A stretch of DNA of 64,000 bases from Mycobacterium sp. DL440 (lineage in GTDB: Bacteria > Actinomycetota > Actinomycetes > Mycobacteriales > Mycobacteriaceae): positions 5,534,473 through 5,598,472 of the forward strand of contig NZ_CP050191.1 of NCBI RefSeq assembly GCF_011745145.1, written 5' to 3'. The notes beneath the pieces are model-generated. The model saw only the letters and a list, made by a program, of their open reading frames with translations. It was not told where the DNA came from and made no database searches. Both the position numbers and the translations under genes were made by a program. Shown here piece by piece: positions 17,021 through 26,170 of the stretch. Position 1 is the first letter of the stretch; the number at the start of each line of letters is the position of its first letter.

Positions 17021-17506
17021 GGGCGCAGTCGGTCAACGCTTGTCGGCGTCCTTATCGACAAGAATGGTGGCGATGTCCAGGCCCGCGTGTGAATTGCTGT
17101 GGTGAGGGTTTCGAGGGCCTCGCTCCGCGCCACGTGGGAGGCGACCGCACAGCGGAGCTGAAGGGTCACGCACTTACGCGCGTGGCCCAACTCGTACTCC
17201 GGTGGCATCGAACTGCCGGCATGCATTCGCGGCCGGATTGACGAACCGTCGCAACGGCCTGTTCTTTGACTTCGTCACTGAACTTCGACGGCGGTTGCGC
17301 AACGCGTAGAACGACTTTCGAGATATGTCGGGCTCGGTGCAGAACGTCGAGCACCGGAACTGTCACCGATGTCTTGAGAGATGAGCTTGTGTGAGGTCAT
17401 CACGAGGCGTAGACTCGAACATATGTTCGAATAGAAGTTCTTCCCCGGAAGGCAACTGAGAGCTTCGCCCGCACCACCTTCTGTGTTGAAAGCGTGGGTA
17501 TCTGTC
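17021..17506. other. Intergenic region upstream of the HNH gene
   Basis: 486 bp without a convincing gene. The proximal 90 bp hold a promoter and a LexA box for the HNH gene. The stretch 17040-17380 has lower GC than its neighbours and short unconvincing frames on both strands. It may be debris from the insertion of the HNH gene into the otherwise conserved envelope block. Confidence 0.5.
17387..17430 (+). promoter_or_regulatory. SOS promoter: -35, -10 and LexA box
   Basis: TTGTGT (17387-17392), a 17-nt spacer and TAGACT (17410-17415) form a plausible SigA-type promoter. TCGAACATATGTTCGA at 17415-17430 is a perfect mycobacterial LexA site (TCGAAC-N4-GTTCGA) lying from the -10 across the expected transcription start. 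A repressor bound there would block initiation. The HNH gene begins 77 bp downstream. Confidence 0.85.
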
Positions 17507-18859
17507 ATGGACGCCACCTATCTGGACACCGTCATTGATGTGCTCATCGATGAACTGTGCCCGTCACCGCCATCCGAGGCCGATGCTGATCGCCGGTTGT
17601 TTCATCTGCTCGACAGTCCCCGGCCGGTGGTGGATGACCAGCCGCTGCTGGCGGTCCTCGCGGCGGCGGTCACCGCCGCCAACCTGTTGAATCATGTGAT
17701 CGCCCAGGCGGCCGCCGCGGCCGAACGCGCCGGGATCGCGGCCCGCCAACACCTACGCAGCGGGGCGCAGTTGTTGACCGGCCTGGGTGTGGCCCCCGCA
17801 GCGGCGTATCGGGCAGCACGGGTCGGGCGCGTCGCGCACACCCTGCCCGCGCTGACTGCGCAGCAACGTCTGGGGGCCGTGGGCATCGAGGTCGCCGATG
17901 CGGTCGGCACAGGCATCACACACATCGGCGGCCGTGTCGCGTTGTCCGATCAGGACCGGGCCCAGGTGGTGCGCACCCTGATGATCCAGACCACCCCCTC
18001 GGCAGTGAACGCCAAAGCCCGCGAGATCGCCCTGGGCTGGGCACCGACCCCACCAGGGCCGGAGGCGGTGGTGCCGGTCGCCGAGAACACCGACCTCAAC
18101 GAGATGACGCTGAACCAGAACGACGAGGGCCGCCTCAGCGCCACCCTGGACCTCGATGCCCTCACCGGGGAAGAACTGTTCGCCGCATTAGACCCGTTAT
18201 GCCGGCCCGTGCCACTACCGGATGGATCACCCGACCCCCGCCCGGCCACCCGGCGTCGTGCCGACGCGTTCGGGCAACTGGTCCGTGATTACTTGTCGCA
18301 TTCGGGGCGTCCCACCTCCGGTGGAGTGCTCCCGCATGTCACCCTGATCCGGCCCGCCCACCCGACACCACCCACAGCGGCGGGGGTGGGGGTGTTCGGT
18401 CCGCAGGGCGTGGTGGACACGCTCGGTTTCACCGGGCCGATCAGCACCGCGACCGCGGACCTGATCGCGTGCGACGCCACCGCCGAGTTGGTCCTCGTCG
18501 ATGAGAACCAGGCGCCCCTGGACGTGGGACGCGCCGAGCGACTGTTCCCACCCCGCATCCGCAAAGCCCTGGCCGTGCGCGATCGCGGATGCGCCTTCCC
18601 CGGTTGCGGCAGACCCGTGTCCTGGTGCGACGCTCACCACATCAACCAATGGGCCACAGGAGGAGCCACCAGCCTCGACAACGGTGTGCTGCTCTGCCGC
18701 CACCACCACACCTTGATCCACCACAGCGACTGGCAGCTTTACCTCGGACCCGACCGCCATCCCTGGTTCATCCCACCCCGCGATCCGGCAGGCCCCGAAC
18801 CACCACACCTGCGCTCACACGCACGCCGCACCCTGACCATCTTGCCCACCGCCGCATAA
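17507..18859 (+). CDS. 13E12-family (DUF222) HNH endonuclease-like protein
   Basis: 450 residues. The N-terminal DUF222 region spans about residues 10-300. The C-terminal HNH domain shows CAFPGCGRPVSWCDAHHI, then NGVLLCRHHHTLIH, including the zinc-binding CxxC-like pairs and the HNH catalytic His. Members are repeated in mycobacterial genomes and several are DNA-damage inducible. This fits the perfect LexA box upstream. It interrupts the envelope block between the GT4 gene and the Rv0226c-like gene, where M. tuberculosis has none, so it was probably inserted. ATG 17507 is chosen because the domain begins there. Biological role unknown. Confidence 0.9.
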   Translation: MDATYLDTVIDVLIDELCPSPPSEADADRRLFHLLDSPRPVVDDQPLLAVLAAAVTAANLLNHVIAQAAAAAERAGIAARQHLRSGAQLLTGLGVAPAAAYRAARVGRVAHTLPALTAQQRLGAVGIEVADAVGTGITHIGGRVALSDQDRAQVVRTLMIQTTPSAVNAKAREIALGWAPTPPGPEAVVPVAENTDLNEMTLNQNDEGRLSATLDLDALTGEELFAALDPLCRPVPLPDGSPDPRPATRRRADAFGQLVRDYLSHSGRPTSGGVLPHVTLIRPAHPTPPTAAGVGVFGPQGVVDTLGFTGPISTATADLIACDATAELVLVDENQAPLDVGRAERLFPPRIRKALAVRDRGCAFPGCGRPVSWCDAHHINQWATGGATSLDNGVLLCRHHHTLIHHSDWQLYLGPDRHPWFIPPRDPAGPEPPHLRSHARRTLTILPTAA

Positions 18860-19052
18860 CCAACATCTCGACGCTGTTTGACAACTACACAGTGAAAACC
18901 GCCAAAATGCGGCGGGTCTCGGCGGCAAGGCCCGCCGGACCCGCCACGACCAACCCACACCAGCACGCTACCCAGAGATGCACTCTCAGAACAGGTTTGG
19001 CCGAGTCACGTCGACGGGACGGCACAATGCCGAGCGCTGGACCGGCGCAACC

Positions 19053-20672
19053 CTATCCAAGACCACACCGTGACCGCAGCCCGTCGGACGTCGGACGTCG
19101 GCTGATGCCCATCCCGATCGCCCCACCGGCCAGGGTCAGAAGCCACACCAGGTGCGAGGCGATCATTACGCCGCGATGTGGCGCCGCGGGCGCCGAGCCG
19201 CCGACGTACTGCACCGATACCTCCTGATCGGATTCGCGCACCACCCAGCCCACCCCGGCTTCGGCCAGTTGTTGATCGGTTGCCCCCGAGAGCACCAGGT
19301 CCTGCACGGCCCGCGCGTGTACCCCTTCACCGGGTACGGTCTGGCCGCCGATGGACAGGTCGCCGGTCGTCAGCACCTCCGCACGCAGCCACCGCGGCAG
19401 TGGGTCGAGCACCGGAGCGCCAGGCGCCCAGGAGAATTCACGCATGCTGTGCGGGGGGAGCGCAACCACGGGCCGGGGGTCGGAGTTGATCTGCGCCGCC
19501 GCGTCGGCCCAGCTCGCGGGATACTGCACCGCGCGCATCTGATTGCCGACGCCCCAGGCGAGATCCGGCAGCACCGCGATCAGCGCTGCGCAGCACACCG
19601 CGGCAGCAGCGGTGTCCGGCACCCGCAGGCGCTGCAAGGTGACCGGGGCGGCGGCAGCGGCCAGCACGTAGCCCGGCATGGCCAGGGCCACCCATTTCTG
19701 TCCGTCGCGCACCACGCCGAGGCCGGGTATGGCCTGGATCGTCGCGTCGACGAACGCCAACCCGGGGCCCGTGGCCATCGCCGCCGGGATCAGCACGGCC
19801 GCCACCGCCAGGATCAGCAGCGGTACCGCCGTGCGGTTGCGGACCACCACGGGCAGGCCGAGCGCGACGATGCCAACCAGTACGACAGTGGCAACCAGGG
19901 CGAAAAGCGTTGTGCGCGAGCCGGGTACGGCTTCGCCGTTCCAGATTCCACCCAGGCCGGCCAGGCTGCCCAGGGTGGCCAGCCCCGGCTCGGCCCGCGC
20001 GGCGAACGCCTGAACCCCGGCTGCTGAGGACGGCGATGACACCGTGCCACCGACAGCGGCGGCCACCAACCACGGCGTCGCAGCCAAGACTGAGATTCCC
20101 GACGCGAGGGCGGCGACGCGCAGACGTCGCCAGCCCTCGCCGGGGACCGCAACGCACACGAGAGCGACCGTGGCGGCCAGCATCAGGCCCGTCGGGGTCA
20201 ACCCGGCCAGCGCGATCCAGAACGCCAGACCCCACGCCGGGCGGGAGCCCGAACCGCTTTGTCGCGCGCGGGACCCCCCGCGCAACCGCAACACGCACAC
20301 CGCCACCCAGGGCAGGCAGCCGTAACCGACCAGCAGACTCCAGTGCCCCTGCAGCAACCGCTCGGCCACATACGGGTTCCAGATGGCCAGCGTCGCCGCG
20401 ATGAACTGGCCGGGCAAGCCGGGCCCCGACACCGTCGAGGCCAGTCGTGCGGCGCCCCAGCCGGCCAGCCACAGGCCCGCAACGAGCAGGACCTTGACCA
20501 CGATCCCGCCGTCCAGTCCGGTCGAGGTCAGGGCGACAAAAAAATCCTGCGGCAGTGCCCGGGGCGCGGCTTCGGTCAGGCCCAGCGCCGCATCGGTCAG
20601 GTATGAGCGGGGCGTGGAGACGGCGTCCCGCAAAAGCAGGTAACCGGGCCCCAGCAGGGGCCCGGTTACCAA
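19053..20672 (-). CDS. Polytopic membrane protein (Rv0226c-like)
   Basis: At least 539 residues with around ten hydrophobic segments, e.g. VLLVAGLWLAGWGAARLA and FWIALAGLTPTGLMLAATVAL, and a C-terminal soluble periplasmic part before a last helix (LVWLLTLAGGAIGMGI). It lies between the GT4 gene and pgfA as Rv0226c does. The start is a problem: TTG 20672 cuts the first hydrophobic helix, and the frame continues upstream as SALLPAYSLALSLL without ATG, GTG or TTG. A CTG at 20717 or 20723 would restore a full helix and abut the pgfA stop. Function unknown; probably part of lipid or glycan transfer. Confidence 0.7.
   Translation of the reverse strand: MVTGPLLGPGYLLLRDAVSTPRSYLTDAALGLTEAAPRALPQDFFVALTSTGLDGGIVVKVLLVAGLWLAGWGAARLASTVSGPGLPGQFIAATLAIWNPYVAERLLQGHWSLLVGYGCLPWVAVCVLRLRGGSRARQSGSGSRPAWGLAFWIALAGLTPTGLMLAATVALVCVAVPGEGWRRLRVAALASGISVLAATPWLVAAAVGGTVSSPSSAAGVQAFAARAEPGLATLGSLAGLGGIWNGEAVPGSRTTLFALVATVVLVGIVALGLPVVVRNRTAVPLLILAVAAVLIPAAMATGPGLAFVDATIQAIPGLGVVRDGQKWVALAMPGYVLAAAAAPVTLQRLRVPDTAAAAVCCAALIAVLPDLAWGVGNQMRAVQYPASWADAAAQINSDPRPVVALPPHSMREFSWAPGAPVLDPLPRWLRAEVLTTGDLSIGGQTVPGEGVHARAVQDLVLSGATDQQLAEAGVGWVVRESDQEVSVQYVGGSAPAAPHRGVMIASHLVWLLTLAGGAIGMGISRRPTSDGLRSRCGLG
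20639..20670. promoter_or_regulatory. 14-bp perfect hairpin at the 5' end of the Rv0226c-like gene
   Basis: GGTAACCGGGCCCC and GGGGCCCGGTTACC are perfect complements around AGCA. In the minus-strand mRNA the hairpin falls on the first codons after TTG 20672 and encodes VTGPLLGPGY. So strong a hairpin near a start codon could lower translation or cause attenuation between pgfA and this gene. It may also be a chance result of the peptide sequence. Confidence 0.45.
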
Positions 20673-20724
20673 TAACGACAGTGCCAGCGAATAGGCCGGC
20701 AGCAGGGCAGAGCGCAGGCTCAGA

Positions 20725-21915
20725 TCACCGGTCCGGCGGTAGATCGGATGGTCGTTGAGCCGGCAGTTTTTCGGTCTTGGCCTCAGCGCCGGGTACCTGG
20801 AAACCCTGGGTGTCGAAGAAGCCGTGATCGGCGGTGTCGAGCCCGGGGTCGATCAGCGTGGACTCGGCGCGCACCGCGAACGAACCCACCACGGCGCCAC
20901 CGACGAGCGCCAGCAGGCCCAGCGCGGTGAACGTGATCGGCAGGACGCGGGTCCACAGTGACACTCGGTCACGCTCGTCCTGAGCGGCCGCGACCTGGGA
21001 CTCCACGGTCTCCTCGTTGTAGGTGACCTTGTAGTCGACATAGGTCACCTCGGGCTTGAGCCTGTCCCGCGCGTAGTACTGGTAGCCGTGGTCCTGCGCC
21101 TTGACGATGGTGCCCGACACCGGGTCGACCCAGAAGGTGCGCTGCGCGGCGTAGAAGCGGTCCATCGTGATCCGCTCGTCGGGTTCGCCGGGCACACCCC
21201 ACATCTCGGGGCTTGCGGTGACCGAACTGTCGGCGTCGTCCTCGTAGAGCGACGAGTACTTGACCGGATCGGCCAGCTTGCCGTTGGAGTCGTAGCCCAC
21301 GTTCTGGATGAACCGGTAGGTGGTCAGCCCGTTGACGTCTTCTTCACCGTCATAGTTCGCGTCGTACGCCTTCTGGGCGATCGCGTCGAAGAACGGGTAG
21401 GTCTTCTTCTCGGTGTCGAACGGGAACCGGTAGGTCAGGCCCTCGTGCGGCAGCGCGACGTTGGTCGGCGGCTTCTCGTCTTCGATGGCGCGGGGCTTCT
21501 GCAGCGCACCGCCCGGGTTGTTGTCGCTGGACACGGCCAGCGCGGTGCTGCGGTTCATCGTGACGGTGTCCACCAACGCCAACAGCAGACCGCCGTCCTT
21601 CTGGCGGTCCGTGCGTCGCAGTGTGCTGCCCACCTGCAGCGTCACCACCTCGGCGTTCGACGGCGATTCCACGCTGACCTGCTGCTGCAGTGCGACCGGC
21701 ACGTTGCGGTCCACCGAGAACTTCGGGGCCACCAGCGTTTCCGGATCGAAAGCGGTCGCGGTCCCATCGCTGACCAGACTGGCATCCAGATTGAGCGGGA
21801 TCTTGGCGATCTTGCCCTTGGTATACGTGGTCAACAACAGTGCGGCGATGAGCAGAGCTGCACCCAGCCCCATCAGTCCACATGCCGCGATACGCAGCGT
21901 CACTGCGCGGTTCAA
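20725..21915 (-). CDS. pgfA: DUF3068 periplasmic protein PgfA
   Basis: 396 residues. An N-terminal signal-anchor helix (LMGLGAALLIAALLLTTY), a large extracytoplasmic DUF3068 domain and a second helix near residue 335 (ITFTALGLLALVGGAVVG). Matches Rv0227c, described in M. smegmatis as PgfA, an essential polar-growth factor that interacts with MmpL3 and binds trehalose monomycolate, and in corynebacteria linked to lipoglycan maturation. TTG start, supported by AAGGAGG 7 nt upstream. The Rv0226c-like gene follows directly and probably overlaps it. Divergent from tmaT. Confidence 0.85.
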   Translation of the reverse strand: MNRAVTLRIAACGLMGLGAALLIAALLLTTYTKGKIAKIPLNLDASLVSDGTATAFDPETLVAPKFSVDRNVPVALQQQVSVESPSNAEVVTLQVGSTLRRTDRQKDGGLLLALVDTVTMNRSTALAVSSDNNPGGALQKPRAIEDEKPPTNVALPHEGLTYRFPFDTEKKTYPFFDAIAQKAYDANYDGEEDVNGLTTYRFIQNVGYDSNGKLADPVKYSSLYEDDADSSVTASPEMWGVPGEPDERITMDRFYAAQRTFWVDPVSGTIVKAQDHGYQYYARDRLKPEVTYVDYKVTYNEETVESQVAAAQDERDRVSLWTRVLPITFTALGLLALVGGAVVGSFAVRAESTLIDPGLDTADHGFFDTQGFQVPGAEAKTEKLPAQRPSDLPPDR

Positions 21916-22069
21916 ACCGGGCCTCCTTCAGTGTGGGCCAACTCGTCGTGAGGCAAACCCGTTCGACCCTAACAGCACTATCTAAGGTCATTGCTTACTC
22001 CTGTGACATCTCCCGGGCGCGTTAACCCGCAGTTTGGCGGGGTTGCCATCGAGCGGCACACTGGTCGGC

Positions 22070-23272
22070 GTGGCCACCGGAGCACCGGACCCGGAAACCG
22101 GACCGGAATCTCAGGTCGGCGGGACCCGTAGCTTCCTGCCGGCAGTCGAAGGCATGCGCGCCTGCGCTGCCATGGGGGTGGTGCTCACCCACGTCGCCTT
22201 CCAGACCGGGCACACCACCGGGGTGAGTGGCCGGTTCTTCGGCCGGTTCGATCTCGCGGTCGCCGTGTTCTTCGCGCTGTCGGGGTTCCTGCTGTGGCGC
22301 GGCCATGCCGCCGCTGCCCGCGGCTTGCGTCCCCGCCCGCGCACCGGTCACTACCTGCGCTCCCGCATCGTGCGCATCATGCCCGGCTATGTAGTGGCCG
22401 TCGTGGTGATCATTCTGCTGCTCCCGGAGGCCAAGGCCGATCTGACGGTGTGGCTGGCCAACTTGACCCTGACCCAGATCTACGTGCCGCTGACGCTGAC
22501 CGCAGGGCTCACCCAGATGTGGAGCCTGTCGGTGGAAGTCAGTTTCTATCTGGCGCTGCCGGTGCTGGCGCTACTGGCACGACGGCTGCCGGTGCGGGCC
22601 CGCATCGGCGTGATCATCGCGGTGGCGGCGCTGAGCCTGTTGTGGGTGCGCATTCCGTTCTCCGGCACCACCGGGCTGAACCCGTGGAACTGGCCGCCGG
22701 CGTTCTTCTCCTGGTTCGCCGCGGGGATGGTGCTGGCTGAACTCACGGTGAGTCCATTCGGCTGGGTGCACCGGCTGGCCCGGCGCCGGGTGCTGATGGC
22801 GGTCATCGCCGCGGTGGCGTTCGGGATCGCGGCCTCGCCGCTGGCCGGCCTGGAGGGTCTGCGGCCCGGCTCGGTCGGCCAGGTGACGCTGAAGACCGCG
22901 ATGGGCGCGATCGTCGCGGGCGCGCTGCTGGCCCCGCTGGTCCTCGATCACCCCGGTACCGCCCACCCGATTCTGGGCAACCGCGTGATGGTGACCCTGG
23001 GCCGCTGGTCTTACGGGTTGTTCGTGTGGCACTTGGCCGCGTTGGCCATGGTGTTCCCGATGATCGGGGAGTTCCTGTTCAACGGCCAGATGCTGGTGGT
23101 GTTGGTACTGACGCTGGTGTTCGGCTTCGCCCTGGCCGCGGTGAGCTACGCGCTGGTGGAATCTCCGTGCCGGGAGGCGTTGCGGCGCTGGGAGTACCGG
23201 AACGAGAGCCCGGTGCCGCCGCTGGACAGTTCGATCACCGACGAGCCCGAGCCTGCTCCAGCCGCGCGATGA
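22070..23272 (+). CDS. tmaT: Membrane acyltransferase-3 protein TmaT
   Basis: 400 residues of the acyltransferase-3 (OafA) family. The catalytic His is in RACAAMGVVLTHVAFQT, followed by the RFDLAVAVFFALSGFLLWR block and about ten membrane segments. There is no C-terminal SGNH domain. It matches Rv0228; the corynebacterial counterpart TmaT acetylates trehalose monomycolate before MmpL-dependent export. GTG 22070 is taken as start, with a TTG at 22034 possible; neither has a clear ribosome site. The 3' end overlaps the convergent fadD gene by 38 bp. Confidence 0.82.
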   Translation: MATGAPDPETGPESQVGGTRSFLPAVEGMRACAAMGVVLTHVAFQTGHTTGVSGRFFGRFDLAVAVFFALSGFLLWRGHAAAARGLRPRPRTGHYLRSRIVRIMPGYVVAVVVIILLLPEAKADLTVWLANLTLTQIYVPLTLTAGLTQMWSLSVEVSFYLALPVLALLARRLPVRARIGVIIAVAALSLLWVRIPFSGTTGLNPWNWPPAFFSWFAAGMVLAELTVSPFGWVHRLARRRVLMAVIAAVAFGIAASPLAGLEGLRPGSVGQVTLKTAMGAIVAGALLAPLVLDHPGTAHPILGNRVMVTLGRWSYGLFVWHLAALAMVFPMIGEFLFNGQMLVVLVLTLVFGFALAAVSYALVESPCREALRRWEYRNESPVPPLDSSITDEPEPAPAAR

Positions 23273-24719
23273 CCTCGTCGCGCACCGCGGCGCGACGAGC
23301 CTTCCCGGCGTCATCGCGTAGCGGGGCGTCGACGAATTCCACGCTTTCGGGCACCTTGTAGCCCGACAGCTGCTCGCGCAGGAAGGTCTGCACCGCTGCT
23401 GCGTTCAGGTCTGACCCGTCACCCGTCTGCACCAGGGCGTGCGGCACCTGGCCGAGATCCTCGTGCGGTATGCCGACGACCAGACACGACAGCACGTCGG
23501 GGTGGGCAGCCAGCGCGGCCTCGATCTCGGCCGGGTAGACGTTCTTGCCGCCCACGGTGAACATGTCGACCCGTCGGTCGTTGAGGTAGAAGAACCGCTG
23601 AGAGCCGTCGTCGACGTAATACCCAAGATCTCCGAGTGACTCCCAGCCGTCACGGCTCTTGGCCGTGCTGCCGACGTAACGGTACGTGGGAGCGCTGCCG
23701 GGGCCCGGCCGCATGTAGATCTCACCGGTCACGCCGGGCGGGCACTCGCCGCCGTCGTCGTCGAGCACCTTCATCTCGCCGGCCACTACGACACCGACGG
23801 ATCCGGGGTGGGCCAGCCACTGCTCACCGGAGATGAAGGTCAGCGCCTGCAACTCGGTGCCGCCGTACAGTTCCCACAACGCCTCGGCGCCGAGCAGCTC
23901 GATCCAGGCCTGCTTGACCGCTGGCGGGCAGGGTGCCCCGACGTGCCAGAACCGGCGAATGCTGGACAGGTCATAGGCTTTTGGGTCGGCGCGGTACACC
24001 GGCAGCAGACGCTGCATGATGGTGGGCACCGTGGTCAGAAACGTCACACGGTGTTCGGTGACGAGCCGCAGGAACTCGACCGGGTCGAAGCGTGGCATCA
24101 GCACCAGGTGGTGGCCCTGCAGCAGCGCGATGGCGAATGTGGTGAAGCCGGTGTTGTGGCTCATCGGCACCGACATCAGGGTGACGTCTCCGGGCTGGGC
24201 GCCGAGGGGAACCCCGATCAGGGCAGGCACCCGGCTGTCGCCGCCGGCTTCGATCAGCTTCGGGCGTCCGGTGCTGCCGCCGGAGGCCATCGACTTCCAT
24301 GTCGGTGCGACCGCCTCGGGCAGCGGTGCGTCGGACAGTCCGGTATCCGGGGCAAAACCTGGTGGAAGCCAAGGTGTTTCACCGGCATCGCGGCCGACGA
24401 CCAGGGCGCGGGGGCGTAGCGCGAGGATGCCGGCGAACTCGGCGTCCGGCAACCGCGGCGAAAGGGGTTGCGGCACTGCGCCGAGCTTCCAGGCAGCCAG
24501 GACGGCCTGCACCCACTCGATCGAGTTGGGCAGGCTGATGGTGACGTAATCGCCTTGTTGCACACCGTGTTCGGCATAGGCACGGGCGAGTCGGTTGCTG
24601 GACCGATCCAGTACGTCCCGGGTGAGCGTGATGCCCTGGCAGGTCACGGCCGGCCGGTCGGGGTCGGCTGCGGCCAGTTGGCTGACCTGGGTCGGGATCG
24701 GCGGGAACACGTCGGTCAT
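23235..24719 (-). CDS. Acyl-CoA synthetase/ligase (FadD-like)
   Basis: 494 residues of the adenylate-forming family. The P-loop is a variant, SGGSTGRPKLIEAGG, as in bile-acid and aryl-CoA ligase relatives. The A8 motif is SLGDLGYYVDDGSQRFFYL. The C-terminal catalytic Lys in DAPLRDDAGKARR is present. It begins 1 nt after the php stop, so the two are co-transcribed and perhaps act on the same compound. A ring-bearing or short carboxylic acid is a likely substrate, but this is inference from the P-loop. ATG 24719 is set by the php spacing. Confidence 0.78.
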   Translation of the reverse strand: MTDVFPPIPTQVSQLAAADPDRPAVTCQGITLTRDVLDRSSNRLARAYAEHGVQQGDYVTISLPNSIEWVQAVLAAWKLGAVPQPLSPRLPDAEFAGILALRPRALVVGRDAGETPWLPPGFAPDTGLSDAPLPEAVAPTWKSMASGGSTGRPKLIEAGGDSRVPALIGVPLGAQPGDVTLMSVPMSHNTGFTTFAIALLQGHHLVLMPRFDPVEFLRLVTEHRVTFLTTVPTIMQRLLPVYRADPKAYDLSSIRRFWHVGAPCPPAVKQAWIELLGAEALWELYGGTELQALTFISGEQWLAHPGSVGVVVAGEMKVLDDDGGECPPGVTGEIYMRPGPGSAPTYRYVGSTAKSRDGWESLGDLGYYVDDGSQRFFYLNDRRVDMFTVGGKNVYPAEIEAALAAHPDVLSCLVVGIPHEDLGQVPHALVQTGDGSDLNAAAVQTFLREQLSGYKVPESVEFVDAPLRDDAGKARRAAVRDEVIARLEQARARR

Positions 24720-24720
24720 C

Positions 24721-25692
24721 TCAGTACCCGCCCTTGCGGTCGAAGATCCGGCGCGGATTGTCGATGAGCATCGTGGCGATCTGTTCCTCGGTGACGCCAC
24801 GCGCGCGCAACGCCGGCAGCACGTCATTGTGGATGTGCAGGTAGTGGCTGTTGGGCAGCGCCGCGGTGGTCCTCTCGTCGGGCAGGGCGTCGAAGTAGCA
24901 CCAGGTGTCGTGCGAGAGCACCATCTTCTCGGCATGGCCGCGCCGGCACATGGTCGCGACGGTGGCGATCCGGTCCTCGAACGGCAGGAAAACATCCACG
25001 CCGAAGCGGTCCATGCCGATGTAAGAACCGTTGGCGATCAACTCTTCGAGGTAGCCGATATCGGTGGTGTCGCCGCAGTGACCGATCACCACCCGGGACA
25101 GGTCGACACCTTCCTCGGCGAAGATGCCCTGCTGTTCCAGGCCGCGCCGGCTGGCGGCGTGGGTGTGGGTGGAGATCGGCACCCCGGTCTGCCGGTGGGC
25201 CTGGGCGACGGCCCGCAGCACTCGTTCAACCCCAGCGGTGACACCGGGTTCGTCGGTGGCGCACTTGAGGATTGCCGCCTTGATGCCGGTGTCGGCAATG
25301 CCGTGTTCGATGTCGCGGACGAACATCTCGGTCATCGGGTCGGGGCGGCCCGCCTTGGGTTCGTTGAAGTGGAAGGCCAGCGGCAGGTCGTTGTAGGTGT
25401 AGAAGCCGGTGGCGACGACGATATTGAGGTCGGTGCCTTCGGCGATCCGGGCGATGCGTGGAATGTAGCGGCCCAGACCGATCACCGTGAGGTCGACGAT
25501 GGTGTCGACGCCGCGGGACTTGAGTTCGGTGAGCCGGGCGATCGCATCGGCTTCGCGGCTGGCGTCGTCGCCCCAGGACTCCGGGTAGTTCTGGGTCAGC
25601 TCGGTGCTCATGATGAAGACGTGCTCGTGCATGAGCGTGGTGCCGAGGTCGGAGGTATCGATGACGCCACGCGCGGTGTTCACTGTCGGCAC
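24721..25692 (-). CDS. php: Phosphotriesterase-like lactonase/amidohydrolase
   Basis: 323 residues, a TIM-barrel amidohydrolase. Metal ligands visible: HxH in TLMHEHVF, the carbamylated Lys in AAILKCATDEPG, His residues in PISTHTHAAS and VIGHCGDT, and the Asp in LSHDTWCY. The M. tuberculosis homologue Rv0230c (PPH) is mainly an acyl-homoserine-lactone lactonase with weak phosphotriesterase activity. GTG 25692 gives the N-terminus MPTVNTARG, aligning with MPELNTARG as recalled for PPH. An alternative GTG is at 25683. fadD follows with 1-nt spacing. Confidence 0.85.
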   Translation of the reverse strand: MPTVNTARGVIDTSDLGTTLMHEHVFIMSTELTQNYPESWGDDASREADAIARLTELKSRGVDTIVDLTVIGLGRYIPRIARIAEGTDLNIVVATGFYTYNDLPLAFHFNEPKAGRPDPMTEMFVRDIEHGIADTGIKAAILKCATDEPGVTAGVERVLRAVAQAHRQTGVPISTHTHAASRRGLEQQGIFAEEGVDLSRVVIGHCGDTTDIGYLEELIANGSYIGMDRFGVDVFLPFEDRIATVATMCRRGHAEKMVLSHDTWCYFDALPDERTTAALPNSHYLHIHNDVLPALRARGVTEEQIATMLIDNPRRIFDRKGGY

Positions 25693-25711
25693 CGCCCCGA
25701 TGCTAGGCGGA

Positions 25712-26045
25712 TCAGTCAGCTGTGTGTGGCGGTTCCGCCGGGTCCCTGGCAGTGGTGCCCGCACCGTCAAGCCCCCAGCTGATGATCCGGCGCGGCACGA
25801 TCCGGATGATGTCCCCGGACAGGCCGCCATCGGTGGTACCCACACCGGGCAGTGCCATTGCGGTGCCACGGATTTCGATCCCGCGCGCCTCGGGCGGGCG
25901 CACCGAGAGCACCGTGTCGACGATGAAGGCCACCTGTGGGTTGCCGAGCACATTGCGCCACTTTTGCGTCGATGCCAGGGCGTGGCCGACGATGTCGATG
26001 GTGGTGTCGTCGGGTGAATACCCGTTCGATGCAGTGAAGCGCGTC
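25712..26045 (-). pseudogene. 5'-truncated PPOX-class (F420/FMN) enzyme remnant
   Basis: The frame reads SPDDTTIDIVGHALASTQKW, then NPQVAFIVDTVLSV and ARGIEIRGTA, the core of PPOX-class F420-dependent proteins. About the first 35-40 residues of the family (the strand with the nucleotide-binding LATV..DGxP segment) are missing, and no start codon lies at the domain boundary. The frame is joined, out of register, to a MarR-like tail. It is therefore read as a deletion remnant. The C-terminal part is intact through IIRIVPRRIISWGLDG. Confidence 0.6.
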
Positions 26046-26170
26046 TGGCCGGATGTGGTCGAAGAACAGCTCGCGCACTGAATCGGAGTGCAGCGGTAAG
26101 GCATCGCGCAGTGCATCGATACCTGTGGCGGTCAGCACCGCGCGGCCGCCCCGGTGCCCGCGACGAAGAT
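26046..26170 (-). pseudogene. MarR-family C-terminal fragment
   Basis: In the second minus-strand frame the sequence reads AAAVLTATGIDALRDALPLH, then SVRELFFDHIRPDAL, the wing and dimerisation helix of a MarR regulator. The DNA-binding helices and the start are absent. It lies directly beyond the GNAT stop and runs out of frame into the PPOX remnant. The simplest explanation is a deletion that fused the 3' end of a marR-like gene to the middle of a PPOX gene. Confidence 0.5.

Noticed and set aside
18905-18945. Terminator after the HNH gene
   Set aside because: The CGGCGGG/CCCGCCG pair is only 7 bp with a loop about 15 nt long and could be chance in GC-rich sequence.
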